In this document: positions 39,199-47,889 of the stretch, in pieces
Position numbering within the stretch: the first letter of the stretch is position 1
Layout: each line of letters begins with the position of its first letter
Assembly: GCF_000931445.1 (NCBI RefSeq)
Contig: NZ_CP010849.1
Coordinates: forward strand, 682,001 to 746,000
Length of the DNA stretch: 64,000 bases
DNA from: Streptomyces cyaneogriseus subsp. noncyanogenus
GTDB taxonomy: Bacteria > Actinomycetota > Actinomycetes > Streptomycetales > Streptomycetaceae
Reading direction: 5' to 3'
Notes under the pieces: generated by a model
Database searches by the model: none
Seen by the model: the letters and a program-made list of their open reading frames with translations, nothing else
What the model was told of the DNA's origin: nothing
Made by a program: the position numbers and the translations under genes

Positions 39199-40175
39199 CC
39201 AGCGCCACCACACGCCGGAGGCCGTACGGGGCCGGGACCGCCCCGTACGCCCATCCGTCACCCGCCACCGCCCGCAAGGGAACCCTGCGGGCCCCCTACC
39301 TCTTCGTCCTGCCCGCGGCCCTGCTGTTCCTCCTCTTCTTCGCCCTGCCCATCGGCTACGCGCTCTGGCTGAGCTTCCGCAAGGTGAAGGTCTCCGGCCT
39401 CGGGCTGGGCGCCGGGGCCCGCACGGAGGTGTGGGCCGGGCTGGAGAACTACACCGACGCCCTCTCCGACAGCGAACTGCTGAACGGGGCGCTGCGCGTC
39501 CTCGGCTACGGCTGCGTCGTCGTGCCGGTGATGCTGGGCCTCGCCCTGCTGTTCGCGCTGATGCTGGACGCGGAGAAGGTGCGGTTCACCCCGGTCACCC
39601 GGCTGGCGATCTTCCTGCCGTACGCCATTCCCGGCGTCGTCGCGGCGCTGCTGTGGGGCTTCCTGTACCTGCCCGACGTGAGCCCGTTCTACTTCGTCCT
39701 CGACAGGCTGGGCCTGCCGCAGCCGGACCTGCTCGACGGCGGTCCGCTCTATCTCGCCCTGTCGAACATCGCGGTGTGGGGCGGCACCGGCTTCAACATG
39801 ATCGTCATCTACACCGCGCTGCGGGCCATCCCGGCGGAGGTGTACGAGGCGGCGAAGCTGGACGGGGCCACCCCGCTCCAGATCGCGCTGCGGATCAAGA
39901 TCCCGATGGTGGCGCCCTCCCTGGTGCTCACCTTCTTCTTCTCGATCATCGCCACGCTCCAGGTGTTCAGCGAGCCGACCACCCTCAAACCCCTCACCAA
40001 CTCCGTGTCCACCACCTGGAGTCCGCTGATGAAGGTGTACCAGGACGCCTTCGGCAAGGGCGACATCCACGCGGCCGCCGCCCAGGCGACCCTCATCGCC
40101 CTGGTCACGCTGGTGCTGTCCTTCGGCTTCCTGCGGGCCGCCAACCGCCGCAACACGCAGGAGGCAGCACGATGA
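39195..40175 (+). CDS. ganP: Sugar ABC transporter permease, GanP-like
   Basis: A 326-residue inner component of a CUT1 importer with six or so helices (LFVLPAALLFLLFFALPIGYALWL, VVVPVMLGLALLFALML and more). The MalF-type EAA loop is EVYEAAKLDGATPLQIALRIKIPMVAPSL near residue 220. GTG 39195 overlaps the binding-protein stop by 4 nt, and the end overlaps the next permease by 4 nt. No ATPase gene is present in the operon; in Streptomyces the shared ATPase MsiK usually energises such importers. Confidence 0.93.
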   Translation: MTSATTRRRPYGAGTAPYAHPSPATARKGTLRAPYLFVLPAALLFLLFFALPIGYALWLSFRKVKVSGLGLGAGARTEVWAGLENYTDALSDSELLNGALRVLGYGCVVVPVMLGLALLFALMLDAEKVRFTPVTRLAIFLPYAIPGVVAALLWGFLYLPDVSPFYFVLDRLGLPQPDLLDGGPLYLALSNIAVWGGTGFNMIVIYTALRAIPAEVYEAAKLDGATPLQIALRIKIPMVAPSLVLTFFFSIIATLQVFSEPTTLKPLTNSVSTTWSPLMKVYQDAFGKGDIHAAAAQATLIALVTLVLSFGFLRAANRRNTQEAAR

Positions 40176-41077
40176 GCACTTACGCCGTCCGCGAGGCGGC
40201 GCCGGCGGCGGGCACGACCCCCGGCACCGCCCAGGGCCCGCCGCGCCGCCGCCGGATCGCGCTCGTCCCGACGGTCACGCTGCTGCTCGGCGCCGTCTAC
40301 TGCCTGCTGCCGGTCGCCTGGGTGGTCATCGCCGCCACCAAGTCCGGCCGGGAGCTGTTCTCCACCTTCACCTTCCTGCCGGGGACCGGGTTCGCCGGCA
40401 ACCTCGCCGACCTGAACGCCTACCGCGACGGCGTGTACTGGCAGTGGATGGGCAACTCCGCCCTCTACGCGGTCCTGGGCGCCCTGCTCTCCACGGCCGT
40501 GTCCGCGCTCGCCGGATACGCCCTCGCCGTCTACCGCTTCCGCGGCCGGGAGGCGCTGTTCAACGTGCTGCTGGCGGGGGTGCTGATGCCGCCGGTGATC
40601 CTCGCCGTCCCGCAGTACCTGCTGCTGGCCCAGGCGGACCTGACGGACTCCCGCCTGGCCGTGCTCCTGCCGCAGATCCTCTCCCCGTACGGCGTGTACC
40701 TGGCGCGGATCTACGCCACGGCGGCCGTGCCCGCCGACGTGGTGGAGGCCGGGCGGATGGACGGCGCGGGCGAGTGGCGGATCTTCACCCGGATCGCCCT
40801 GCCGATGATGCTGCCGGGCCTGGTGACGGTGTTCCTCTTCCAGTTCGTCGCCGTGTGGAACAACTTCCTGCTGCCGTACATCATGCTCAGCGACGACGAG
40901 AAGTTCCCGATCACGCTGGGCCTGCACACACTGCTGGAGCAGGGCGCCAACACCCCCGCCATGTACACGCTGGTGATCACCGGCGCGTTCCTCGCGGTGC
41001 TGCCGCTGGTCGCGCTCTTCCTGGTCGTCCAGCGGTTCTGGAGCCTCGACCTGCTCTCCGGGGCCGTAAAGTCATGA
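40172..41077 (+). CDS. ganQ: Sugar ABC transporter permease, GanQ-like
   Basis: A 301-residue MalG-type permease. TM1 is at about 30-52 (LVPTVTLLLGAVYCLLPVAWVVIAA), and further helices include ALYAVLGALLSTAVSALAGYAL. The EAA loop is VVEAGRMDGAGEWRIFTRIALPMMLPGL. The long periplasmic loop and the C-terminal SLDLLSGAVKS are typical. It is fused by ATGA overlaps to the permease before and the LacI regulator after, forming one transcript of four genes. Confidence 0.93.
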   Translation: MSTYAVREAAPAAGTTPGTAQGPPRRRRIALVPTVTLLLGAVYCLLPVAWVVIAATKSGRELFSTFTFLPGTGFAGNLADLNAYRDGVYWQWMGNSALYAVLGALLSTAVSALAGYALAVYRFRGREALFNVLLAGVLMPPVILAVPQYLLLAQADLTDSRLAVLLPQILSPYGVYLARIYATAAVPADVVEAGRMDGAGEWRIFTRIALPMMLPGLVTVFLFQFVAVWNNFLLPYIMLSDDEKFPITLGLHTLLEQGANTPAMYTLVITGAFLAVLPLVALFLVVQRFWSLDLLSGAVKS

Positions 41078-42105
41078 CCATGAGCAACACGGGGGGCCGG
41101 CGCAGACCGCCGACGATCCATGACGTGGCCCGCGTGGCGGGGGTCTCGCGGGGCACCGTCTCGCGGGTGCTCAACGGCGGGCACTACGTCAGCCCGGCCG
41201 CGCAGGAGGCCGTCAACGCCGCCATCCGCAAGACGGGTTACGTCGTCAACCGGCACGCCCGCTCGCTGATCACGGGCCGGTCGGACTCGGTCGGCTTCCT
41301 GCTGACCGAGCCGCAGGAGCGGTTCTTCGAGGACCCCAACTTCAACGTCCTGCTGCGCGGCTGCACCCAGGCGCTGGCCGCGCACGACGTCCCGCTGCTG
41401 CTGATGCTGGCCGGGACGGACGACGAACGGCGGCGCATCACCCGGTACATCACCGCCGGGCACGTCGACGGGGTGCTGCTGGTCTCCAGCCACTCCGGCG
41501 ACCCCGTCGCCGAGGAGCTGCGGGCGGCGGGCGTGCCGCTGGTGGCGTGCGGCAAGCCGATCGGGCTGGGCTCCAAGGTGAGCTATGTGGCGGCCGACGA
41601 CCGGGACGGCGCCCGCGACATGGTGCGGCACCTGCTCGCGCTCGGACGGCGGCGGATCGGCATGGTCACCGGTCCGCTGGACACCCCGGGCGGGGTGGAG
41701 CGCCTCGCCGGTTACAAGGAGGTCCTCGCCGGGGCGAGGGTCCCCCTCGACGAGGATCTCATCGTCTCCGGCGACTACAGCAGGGCCAGCGGCGAGGCGG
41801 GTGCCGAGCGGCTGCTGGCCCAGGCGCCGGACGTGGACGCCGTGTTCGTGGCCTCCGACCTGATGGCGCAGGGCGTGCTGACGGCGTTGCAGCGGGCCGG
41901 GCGCCGGGTCCCGGAGGACGTCGCGGTCGGCGGCTTCGACGACTCGCCCGCCGCGGTCGCCGCCAGCCCCGAGCTGACCACCATCCGGCAGCCCTGGGAC
42001 CGCATCAGCGCCGAGATGGTGCGGGTGCTGCTCGCCCAGATCGGCGGGGAGGACCCGGCGGCGGTGATCCTGCCGACGGAGCTGGTCGTGCGGCAGTCCA
42101 CCTGA
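41074..42105 (+). CDS. LacI-family regulator of galactan utilisation
   Basis: A 343-residue LacI/GalR repressor. The DNA-binding helix-turn-helix (about 14-60) reads TIHDVARVAGVSRGTVSRVLNGGHYVSPAAQEAV. The hinge and periplasmic-binding-like sensor domain follow (DSVGFLLTEPQERFFEDPNF, VDAVFVASDLMAQGVLTAL, VAVGGFDDSPAA). The start ATG 41074 overlaps the permease stop. The expected operator is TGTGAACGCTCACA at 37818, and the inducer is probably a galacto-oligosaccharide or galactobiose. Confidence 0.92.
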   Translation: MTMSNTGGRRRPPTIHDVARVAGVSRGTVSRVLNGGHYVSPAAQEAVNAAIRKTGYVVNRHARSLITGRSDSVGFLLTEPQERFFEDPNFNVLLRGCTQALAAHDVPLLLMLAGTDDERRRITRYITAGHVDGVLLVSSHSGDPVAEELRAAGVPLVACGKPIGLGSKVSYVAADDRDGARDMVRHLLALGRRRIGMVTGPLDTPGGVERLAGYKEVLAGARVPLDEDLIVSGDYSRASGEAGAERLLAQAPDVDAVFVASDLMAQGVLTALQRAGRRVPEDVAVGGFDDSPAAVAASPELTTIRQPWDRISAEMVRVLLAQIGGEDPAAVILPTELVVRQST

Positions 42106-42131
42106 CGCGGCCATCGCCCCGCCGGCGTGGG

Positions 42132-42151
42132 CGCGGGGGCGGCGCCCCGCG
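42132..42151. terminator. Hairpin between convergent genes
   Basis: CGCGGGG and CCCCGCG form a 7-bp stem around GCGGCG, in the 79-nt gap between the LacI gene and the methyltransferase gene. Confidence 0.5.
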
Positions 42152-42184
42152 GAGCGGCGTGTCCCTCGTCGCGGGCGCCGGGCC

Positions 42185-42934
42185 TTACGCGGGCGGCGCG
42201 GTGCCCGCCGCCACGAACATCGGGACGGCGGCGAAGAGCCGGTCCGCTGCGGCGCGGGCGCGCTGCTCGGCCAGCCAGCCGTCGGCGCGCTCCCGGTCCA
42301 CGGCGCCGGCGGCCGAGGCGGCCCGGGCCAGGGAGCCGAGCACCGGCAGCGCCTGCGGGCCGGTGAGGACCAGCGTACGGACGTCGACCGTCACGTCCCG
42401 GAAACCGGCGTCCAGGAGCAGGGCCCGGTGGGCGCGGGCGGCGCGGGGCGCGGTGACCGTGTCGGCGCGGGCGTGCACGAGCGTACGGGTGAGAGCGGGG
42501 TCGTCGGAGTCGACGACCAGGGTGTCCCAGTCCTGGCCGACGAGCACGGCGCGCCCGCCCGGGACCAGTACCCGGCGGGCCTCCGCCAGGGCCCCGGCGG
42601 GGTCGGGCAGCTCGTGGAAGACCCGCTCGGCGCGGTAGCCGCCCGCCGCGTGGCCGGGCAGCGGGAGCCGGCAGGCGTCCCCCGTGCGGAAGTCGGCGTG
42701 CGGCCACCGCGACCGGGCGAGGGCGATCATCCCTTCGTCCCGGTCGACGCCCACGGCCGCGACGCCCCGCTCGGCCAGCTCGGCGACGGCGCGTCCGGCG
42801 CCGCAGCCGACGTCCACGACGGACTCGGCGCCGCCCAGCAAGTCGTAGGAGAGGGCGCGCAGTTCCCGGGCGCCCGGCAGACGGTCGGCGGCGTCGAGCC
42901 GGGCGGCCGGTCCGTTCTCGGAAATCTTGGTCAT
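42185..42934 (-). CDS. SAM-dependent methyltransferase
   Basis: A 249-residue UbiE-like methyltransferase: VVDVGCGAGRAVAELAERGVAAVGVDRDEGMIALA (motif I and acidic loop), DFRTGDACRLPLPG, RVFHELPDPAGALAEARRVLVPGGRAVLVGQDW (motif III), then a C-terminal helical part. ATG 42934 has no clear ribosome site. The divergent MerR gene begins only 28 nt away, so leaderless transcripts are likely. The gene pair suggests MerR-controlled methylation of a small molecule; substrate unknown. Confidence 0.82.
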   Translation of the reverse strand: MTKISENGPAARLDAADRLPGARELRALSYDLLGGAESVVDVGCGAGRAVAELAERGVAAVGVDRDEGMIALARSRWPHADFRTGDACRLPLPGHAAGGYRAERVFHELPDPAGALAEARRVLVPGGRAVLVGQDWDTLVVDSDDPALTRTLVHARADTVTAPRAARAHRALLLDAGFRDVTVDVRTLVLTGPQALPVLGSLARAASAAGAVDRERADGWLAEQRARAAADRLFAAVPMFVAAGTAPPA

Positions 42935-42947
42935 GGGCACGAGACTG

Positions 42948-42960
42948 CGACTTAATGTCG
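42948..42960. promoter_or_regulatory. Short dyad CGAC-TTAAT-GTCG
   Basis: A dyad at the centre of the 28-nt gap between two divergent starts. It is a likely core of the MerR binding site shared by both genes. Confidence 0.4.
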
Positions 42961-42962
42961 GC

Positions 42963-43415
42963 ATGAAGTCAACCGAGCAGCCCGGCTCGTCGGGCGCGCC
43001 CCTGGGCATCGGGGCCTTCGCGGCCCGCTTCGGACTGGCCCCGCACGCGCTGCGGCACTGGGAGTCGGTCGGCCTGCTGTCCCCGGCGCGGGACCCCGCG
43101 GGGCGGCGGCGCTACGGCGACGCCGATGCGGTGCGGGTGGCGGTCGTCCTGCGCGGGAAGGCGGCCGGGCTGTCCCTGAACACCCTGCGCGCCCTGCTGG
43201 GAGCCGGTGGCGCTCGGGCGCGCCGGGCGCTGCTGCGCGGGGAGGCCGAAACCCTGCGGCACCGGATCGCCGCCGCCCGGACCGCGCTGGCGCTGGTCGA
43301 GTGCGCGCTGGAGTGCGGGCACGACGAGCTCGCCGCCTGCCCGCACTTCCGTGACGCGCTCGCCGGTCCACGGGACGCGGCCGTCCACGCGACCGATTCC
43401 TTGCATACGCACTAG
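42963..43415 (+). CDS. MerR-family transcriptional regulator
   Basis: A 150-residue activator. The N-terminal MerR winged helix (about 15-85) shows GIGAFAARFGLAPHALRHWESVGLLSPARDPAGRRRYGDADAVRV. A dimer coiled coil (about 85-115) leads to a tail rich in Cys and His (LVECALECGHDELAACPHFRDAL) that could bind a metal or a thiol-reactive ligand. ATG 42963 lies 2 nt after the dyad, so it is probably leaderless. It is divergent from the methyltransferase. Confidence 0.88.
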   Translation: MKSTEQPGSSGAPLGIGAFAARFGLAPHALRHWESVGLLSPARDPAGRRRYGDADAVRVAVVLRGKAAGLSLNTLRALLGAGGARARRALLRGEAETLRHRIAAARTALALVECALECGHDELAACPHFRDALAGPRDAAVHATDSLHTH

Positions 43416-43421
43416 TTGCAT
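43401..43421 (+). promoter_or_regulatory. Repeated TTGCAT element before MarR gene
   Basis: TTGCATACGCACTAGTTGCAT contains two TTGCAT words. It ends in ACTAGTTGCAT, the same 11-mer found in the fadH operator (11822-11832). It lies 38 nt upstream of the MarR start, in promoter position. Confidence 0.5.
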
Positions 43422-43458
43422 GCTCAAAGAAGGTGCGGGGCGGTGTTACCGTGCATCC

Positions 43459-43869
43459 ATGGCAGCCAAGACGGCCGGTACGGGGCTCGAGGAACGGTGG
43501 CGGGAGATCCTCACGGTGCACGCCCGCACGATGTGCGAGATCGACCGCGCACTGCACCCGCACGGTCTGGGCGCGAGCGATTTCGAAGTGCTCGACATCC
43601 TCGCCTCCGCCGCCCCCCGGGAGGGCGACCAGTGCCGGGTGCAGAATCTGGTCGGACAGGTCCACCTCAGCCAGAGCGCGCTGTCCCGGCTGATCGCCCG
43701 GCTGGAGAAGGACGGCCTGGTGGAGCGGTCCATCTGCGCCGAGGACCGGCGTGGCGTGTGGGTCGCCCTGACCCACCGGGGCCGTGCACTGCACGCCGAG
43801 GTGCTCCCCCTGCAACGCGCCGTGCTGGAGCGCATGCTGGGCGACCGGGACACGCCCGGAGCGGTCTGA
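43459..43869 (+). CDS. MarR-family transcriptional regulator
   Basis: A 136-residue MarR protein: dimer helix (ERWREILTVHARTMCEIDRALHPHGLGASDFEVLDILA), recognition helix (NLVGQVHLSQSALSRLIARLEKDGLVERSICAEDRRGVWVALT), and C-terminal dimer helix. Cysteines at MCEID, DQCRV and SICAED could act as redox switches, but this is not shown. No ribosome site is evident before ATG 43459, so it may be leaderless. It has no co-directional partner; by the shared 11-mer it could act on fadH as well as on itself. Confidence 0.87.
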   Translation: MAAKTAGTGLEERWREILTVHARTMCEIDRALHPHGLGASDFEVLDILASAAPREGDQCRVQNLVGQVHLSQSALSRLIARLEKDGLVERSICAEDRRGVWVALTHRGRALHAEVLPLQRAVLERMLGDRDTPGAV

Positions 43870-43966
43870 CCGCCCGCGTCCGCCGCGCCCCGGGGACGGT
43901 TCGGCCTCCTGAGGGGGCCGCCGTCACCGCGGACGGGACGGCCGCCGGTGCGGCGCCCGCGGTCAG
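43866..43966. terminator. Possible bidirectional terminator
   Basis: CTGACCGC (43866-43873) and GCGGTCAG (43959-43966) enclose both stop codons of the convergent MarR and permease genes. The loop is long and contains a weaker inner GGCCGCC/GGCGGCC-type stem. Confidence 0.35.
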
Positions 43967-45399
43967 TGGGCCCGTTCCACGCGCGCGAGGAGCGCGTAGA
44001 GCGCCGAGGCGACGGCCATGCCCACGGGGAGGGAGAGGTCCAGGCCGCCCAGGGCCCCGGCGACCGGACCGGTGTAGAGCGTATTGACGCACAGGGCCGC
44101 CGCGCTCACGCCTCCGGTGAGGGCCAGGGCGCCCGCCCCGCTGACGCCCGCGGTGTACCAGAAGGGGCTGCCGGGGGTCTCGTCCATCAGAGCGGGCCCG
44201 TCGTAGCGGTTGCGGCGCAGGGCGATGTCCGTGGCGTACACGGCCATGGCGGGTCCGAGGAGGACGACGGTCAGCTGGAGGACATTGCTGACGGTGTCGA
44301 GGAAGTCGGAGACGAGGAGCCCGTACAGGGTGAGGGAGACGGCGGCGACACCGTCGGCGATCACGCTGAGGGAACGGCGGATGCGGATGCCGACGGCCTG
44401 GAGGGCGAGCCCCGCGCTGTAGGCGGTCAGGGCGTTGATGGCGATGGTGCCGAGGACCAGGGCGAGCAGGAACACCGGGTGGAACCAGCCCGGCAGGATC
44501 GGCTGGAGCCCGGCCTGGGGGTCGGTCATGTCGACGGCGGTCGCGGCGAGGGCCCCCAGGGAGCACACGACGACGCTGGGCACGAAACCGCCCAGGGCGG
44601 TCCAGCCGACGATCGCCTTCGCGGACGTGGTGCGCGGCAGGTAGCGGGAGAAGTCCGCGCTGGTGGTGTACGACAGCGGCCCGGCGCCCACGAGGGTGAC
44701 ACCGGCGAGGAGGGCCGTCCACAGGCCGGTGCCGGTGAGCGGCTCGGCCGGCGTGTAGGCGAAGTCGGCGTGGGTGAGCACCCCGAGCGCGACGACGGCG
44801 AAGGCGGCGGTGAGGACCAGGGTGATCGGCAGGTACAGCTTCATGATCATGCCGTGGCCGTAGACGCCGATGGCGAGGGTGAGGACGGCGATGACCACCA
44901 CCACGGCGGTCTTGACGCCGGTGCCCGCCGTGAGGCCGGTCATCTCGGCCAGTGAGAAGGCGGCGGTCGCCGCGGCGGCCAGGTTGAGGGCGAAGTAGCA
45001 GACGGAGATCATCCAGCCGACGACCGCGTTGTTGACGCGGTTGCCGCGGACTCCGTACATCGCGCGTGTGATCACTTCGCTCGGGGCGCCCGCGGCCGGG
45101 CCGGAGACCGAGAGCAGCCCCGTGAGCACCCAGAACAGGTTCCCCACCACGATCACGGCGAGGGCCTGCCAGAGCGTCAGGCCCATGAGGACCAGGGCGC
45201 CGCCTATGACGAGGCTGAGGTAGTTGACGTTCGCCGCCGCCCAGACGGAGAAGAGCCGCCGCGGGTGGCCGTGGCGTTCCTCTTCGGGGATGTGGTCGAT
45301 GCCGTGCGCCTCGACGCGGACCGCCCGGTCCGGTGCGGGCGGCCCCTCCGGGCGGGCGGCGCCGGTGCCGGGACACGGGTCGGGAATCGTGGACGCCAT
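43963..45399 (-). CDS. NCS1-family purine/cytosine-type permease
   Basis: A 478-residue, 12-helix membrane transporter of the nucleobase:cation symporter-1 family (cytosine, purines, hydantoins and related compounds). The cytoplasmic N-terminus RVEAHGIDHIPEEERHGHPRRLFSVWAAANVNYLSL is the family opening. GPLSYTTSADFSRYLPRTTS is the conserved loop near helix 6, and DFLDTVSNVLQLTVVLLGPAMAVYATDI follows. ATG 45399 has GGAGGGG upstream. It is divergent from the TetR gene and near an amidohydrolase, so it may import that enzyme's substrate. Confidence 0.9.
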   Translation of the reverse strand: MASTIPDPCPGTGAARPEGPPAPDRAVRVEAHGIDHIPEEERHGHPRRLFSVWAAANVNYLSLVIGGALVLMGLTLWQALAVIVVGNLFWVLTGLLSVSGPAAGAPSEVITRAMYGVRGNRVNNAVVGWMISVCYFALNLAAAATAAFSLAEMTGLTAGTGVKTAVVVVIAVLTLAIGVYGHGMIMKLYLPITLVLTAAFAVVALGVLTHADFAYTPAEPLTGTGLWTALLAGVTLVGAGPLSYTTSADFSRYLPRTTSAKAIVGWTALGGFVPSVVVCSLGALAATAVDMTDPQAGLQPILPGWFHPVFLLALVLGTIAINALTAYSAGLALQAVGIRIRRSLSVIADGVAAVSLTLYGLLVSDFLDTVSNVLQLTVVLLGPAMAVYATDIALRRNRYDGPALMDETPGSPFWYTAGVSGAGALALTGGVSAAALCVNTLYTGPVAGALGGLDLSLPVGMAVASALYALLARVERAH

Positions 45400-45467
45400 G
45401 GGGCCCCTCCGGGTGCTGGTAACCCACCTGCTTGCTTGTTGGTCGCACACTCAATAGCATCGATTCC

Positions 45468-46109
45468 ATGCCGTCAAGCGTCCCGAACAAGCGAATCCGT
45501 AAGTCGCCAGCCGCCAGACGTGCGGAAATCGTTGCGACCGCCGCTGTCGTGGCGTTGGCTGAAGGACTGGAGTGCATCACGCTGCGGCGGATCGCCGACG
45601 AGCTCGGCGTCCGGCCGGGACTGATCAGCCACTACTTCCCGGCGGTGGAGGACCTGGTGGCCGAGGCGTTCGGCCACGCCGCCGCGGCCGAGCTCGACGA
45701 ACTCCTCCCGGCCGACCGGGGCGCGACCACGCCGACCCGGCATCTGGCCCGGTTCCTGGCCCTGACGTCCGGCGAGGCGTACGACGACATCAGCCGGCTG
45801 TGGCTCAACGCCCGGCACCTCAGCCGCTACCGGCCCGCCCTGCGCGAGCGGGTCGCCGTGCAGGAGGCGTCCTGGCGCGACCGGCTGGTGGGACTCGTCC
45901 GCGACGGCGTCGCGTGCGGAGAGTTCCGCACCGGGGACCCGATGCTGGCGGCCATCCGGATCCTGGTCGTCCTCGACGGCATCGGCATGCTCGTCAACAG
46001 CGCCGACACCGCGGACGACCCGCCCGAGGTGCGGCTCATGCCCGCCACCACCGCGGAGGGCGAACTCGGGCTGCCGCCGGGCACCCTGACCGCCGCCGCC
46101 CCGAAGTGA
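45468..46109 (+). CDS. TetR-family transcriptional regulator
   Basis: A 213-residue regulator. The helix-turn-helix at about 10-60 reads ARRAEIVATAAVVALAEGLECITLRRIADELGVRPGLISHYFPAVEDL. The C-terminal ligand domain (LALTSGEAYDDISRLWLNARHLSRYRPALRE) resembles that of BetI-type members. It starts 68 nt from the divergent permease and is followed after 20 nt by the amidohydrolase. It probably controls both, that is, uptake and hydrolysis of one compound. Confidence 0.88.
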   Translation: MPSSVPNKRIRKSPAARRAEIVATAAVVALAEGLECITLRRIADELGVRPGLISHYFPAVEDLVAEAFGHAAAAELDELLPADRGATTPTRHLARFLALTSGEAYDDISRLWLNARHLSRYRPALRERVAVQEASWRDRLVGLVRDGVACGEFRTGDPMLAAIRILVVLDGIGMLVNSADTADDPPEVRLMPATTAEGELGLPPGTLTAAAPK

Positions 46110-46129
46110 CCCCACCCCAAGGAGCCCGT

Positions 46130-47755
46130 GTGCGCACCTCTCTCATCCTCCTTTCGGCCCGTCTGCTGGACCCGGCCACCGGAGCGTTCCTGCCGCAGAC
46201 CGCGCTGGCCGCGGCGGACGGACGGATCACCGCTCTCGGCGACGACCGGGAGATCCGCGCGCTCGCGGACGCCTCGACCACGGTGATCGACCTGGGCGGA
46301 GCCGTGGTGACGCCCGGACTGGTCGACGGGCACGTCCACCCCGTCTCCGGTGCCGAACTGACCCATGGCCTGGATCTGTCGGGCTGCGGCGACCTGGACC
46401 AGGTGCGCGAGGCGCTGGCCCGCGCGGTGCGGGACCTGGCGCCCGGCGCGTGGCTCCAGGGCTGGGGGCTGGACCCCAACGTCTTCGGCGAGCGCCCCGT
46501 CGGGATCGCCCCCTTCGACGCCGTACTCGACGGGATACCGGCGCTGTTGCTGCTGTTCGACGCGCACTCCATGCTGGCCAGCCGGCGGGCGCTGGACATC
46601 GCCGGGGTGGACGGGCCGCGCACCTTCGACCAGGCCACGGCCGAGGTGGTGTGCGACGCCGACGGCCGGCCCACGGGCCTGCTGCTGGAGGACGCGGCCT
46701 GCGAGCTCGTGGAGCGGGTCGCGCCGCAGCCCACCCGGGAGGAGCGCCGCGACCGGCTCGCCGCCGCCCTGCGCGCCATGGCCGCCACGGGCCTGACCGG
46801 CGGCCACGTCATGGACGCGAACGGCGACAGCCTCGCCTTCTACGCCGAACTCGACGCGGCCGGTCAGTTGCCGCTGCGGCTGCGGGTCGCGCCCTGGTGC
46901 CAGCCCGGCACCGGCGAGGACGGGGTGCGCGCGCTCATCGAGCAGCAGGGGACGGGCGGCGCGCTGTGGCGGACCGCCGGCGTCAAGATCTTCATGGACG
47001 GCACCATCGACAACGGCACCGCGTGGCTGGAGCGCCCGGACTGCCACGGCGAGTCCACGCACGCCTTCTGGCCCGACCCCGAGGAGTACACGCGCGTCGT
47101 CGGCATGCTCCACCGGGCCGGGGTCCCCACGGCCACCCACGCGATCGGTGACGCCGCCGTACGCCATGTCCTGGACGCCGTGGAGAAGGCGCAGGCCGGC
47201 GGGGTGCGCGGGGTGCGGCACCGGATCGAGCACATCGAGACCGTCCCCGACGACACCCTGCGCCGGTTCGCCGGACTCGGTGTCGTCGCCTCCATGCAGC
47301 CCACCCACTGCTGCGACTTCACCCGCGCCGACCACACCGACAACTGGTCCCGCCGCCTGGGCGAGGAGCGCGCCGCGCGCGCGTGGCGCTGCCGCGACCT
47401 GCACGACTCCGGGGCGGTCGTGGTCCTCGGCTCCGACTGGCCGATCGCGCCCTACCCGCCGCTGGGCGTCATGGCGGGCGCCCGCCACCGCCGTCCGACC
47501 CGTGATCTGACCCGGGCGCCGCACGGCCCCGAGCAGGCGCTCACCGCGCTGGAGGCGCTGCGGGGCATGACCGTCAACGCCGCCTACGCGGCGGGCGAGG
47601 AGCGGGTGTCCGGCCGGATCGCCGTCGGCCACCGCGCCGATCTGACGGTCCTCGCCGACGACCCGCTCACCGTCCCGGCCACCGAGCTGGCGGAGCTGCC
47701 GGTGCTGCTGACCGTCCTCGACGGTCGTCCGACCCACCGCGACGCGGCCCTGTGA
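46130..47755 (+). CDS. Amidohydrolase, YtcJ-like
   Basis: A 541-residue metal-dependent hydrolase of the amidohydrolase superfamily (YtcJ/AmdA3 group). The metal-binding H-x-H is in VTPGLVDGHVHPVSG. Further ligands are GVKIFMDGTIDNGTAWL, TATHAIGDAAV, GVRHRIEHIETV and the Asp of VVLGSDWPIAPYPPLG. The beta-sandwich uses both ends (VIDLGGAVVTPG and GRIAVGHRADLTVLADDP). GTG 46130 follows AAGGAG. The substrate is unknown; with the NCS1 permease and the TetR gene it forms a catabolic unit. Confidence 0.9.
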   Translation: MRTSLILLSARLLDPATGAFLPQTALAAADGRITALGDDREIRALADASTTVIDLGGAVVTPGLVDGHVHPVSGAELTHGLDLSGCGDLDQVREALARAVRDLAPGAWLQGWGLDPNVFGERPVGIAPFDAVLDGIPALLLLFDAHSMLASRRALDIAGVDGPRTFDQATAEVVCDADGRPTGLLLEDAACELVERVAPQPTREERRDRLAAALRAMAATGLTGGHVMDANGDSLAFYAELDAAGQLPLRLRVAPWCQPGTGEDGVRALIEQQGTGGALWRTAGVKIFMDGTIDNGTAWLERPDCHGESTHAFWPDPEEYTRVVGMLHRAGVPTATHAIGDAAVRHVLDAVEKAQAGGVRGVRHRIEHIETVPDDTLRRFAGLGVVASMQPTHCCDFTRADHTDNWSRRLGEERAARAWRCRDLHDSGAVVVLGSDWPIAPYPPLGVMAGARHRRPTRDLTRAPHGPEQALTALEALRGMTVNAAYAAGEERVSGRIAVGHRADLTVLADDPLTVPATELAELPVLLTVLDGRPTHRDAAL

Positions 47756-47796
47756 GCCACCGGCGCGCGGGTACGGCCCCGGCCCCGGCGTGAAGC

Positions 47797-47846
47797 ACCG
47801 GCCGGTGTCCCGTGGTCCCGGCCGGGGCGACGGGACACCGGCCGGT
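47797..47846. terminator. Perfect 17-bp hairpin terminator
   Basis: ACCGGCCGGTGTCCCGT (47797-47813) and ACGGGACACCGGCCGGT (47830-47846) form a perfect stem with a 16-nt loop, between the amidohydrolase and the convergent SseB-like gene. It probably works both ways. Confidence 0.85.
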
Positions 47847-47889
47847 CACGAGGGTGGGAGGCCGCACCGCGGCGTGGCCCCGGCCCTCC

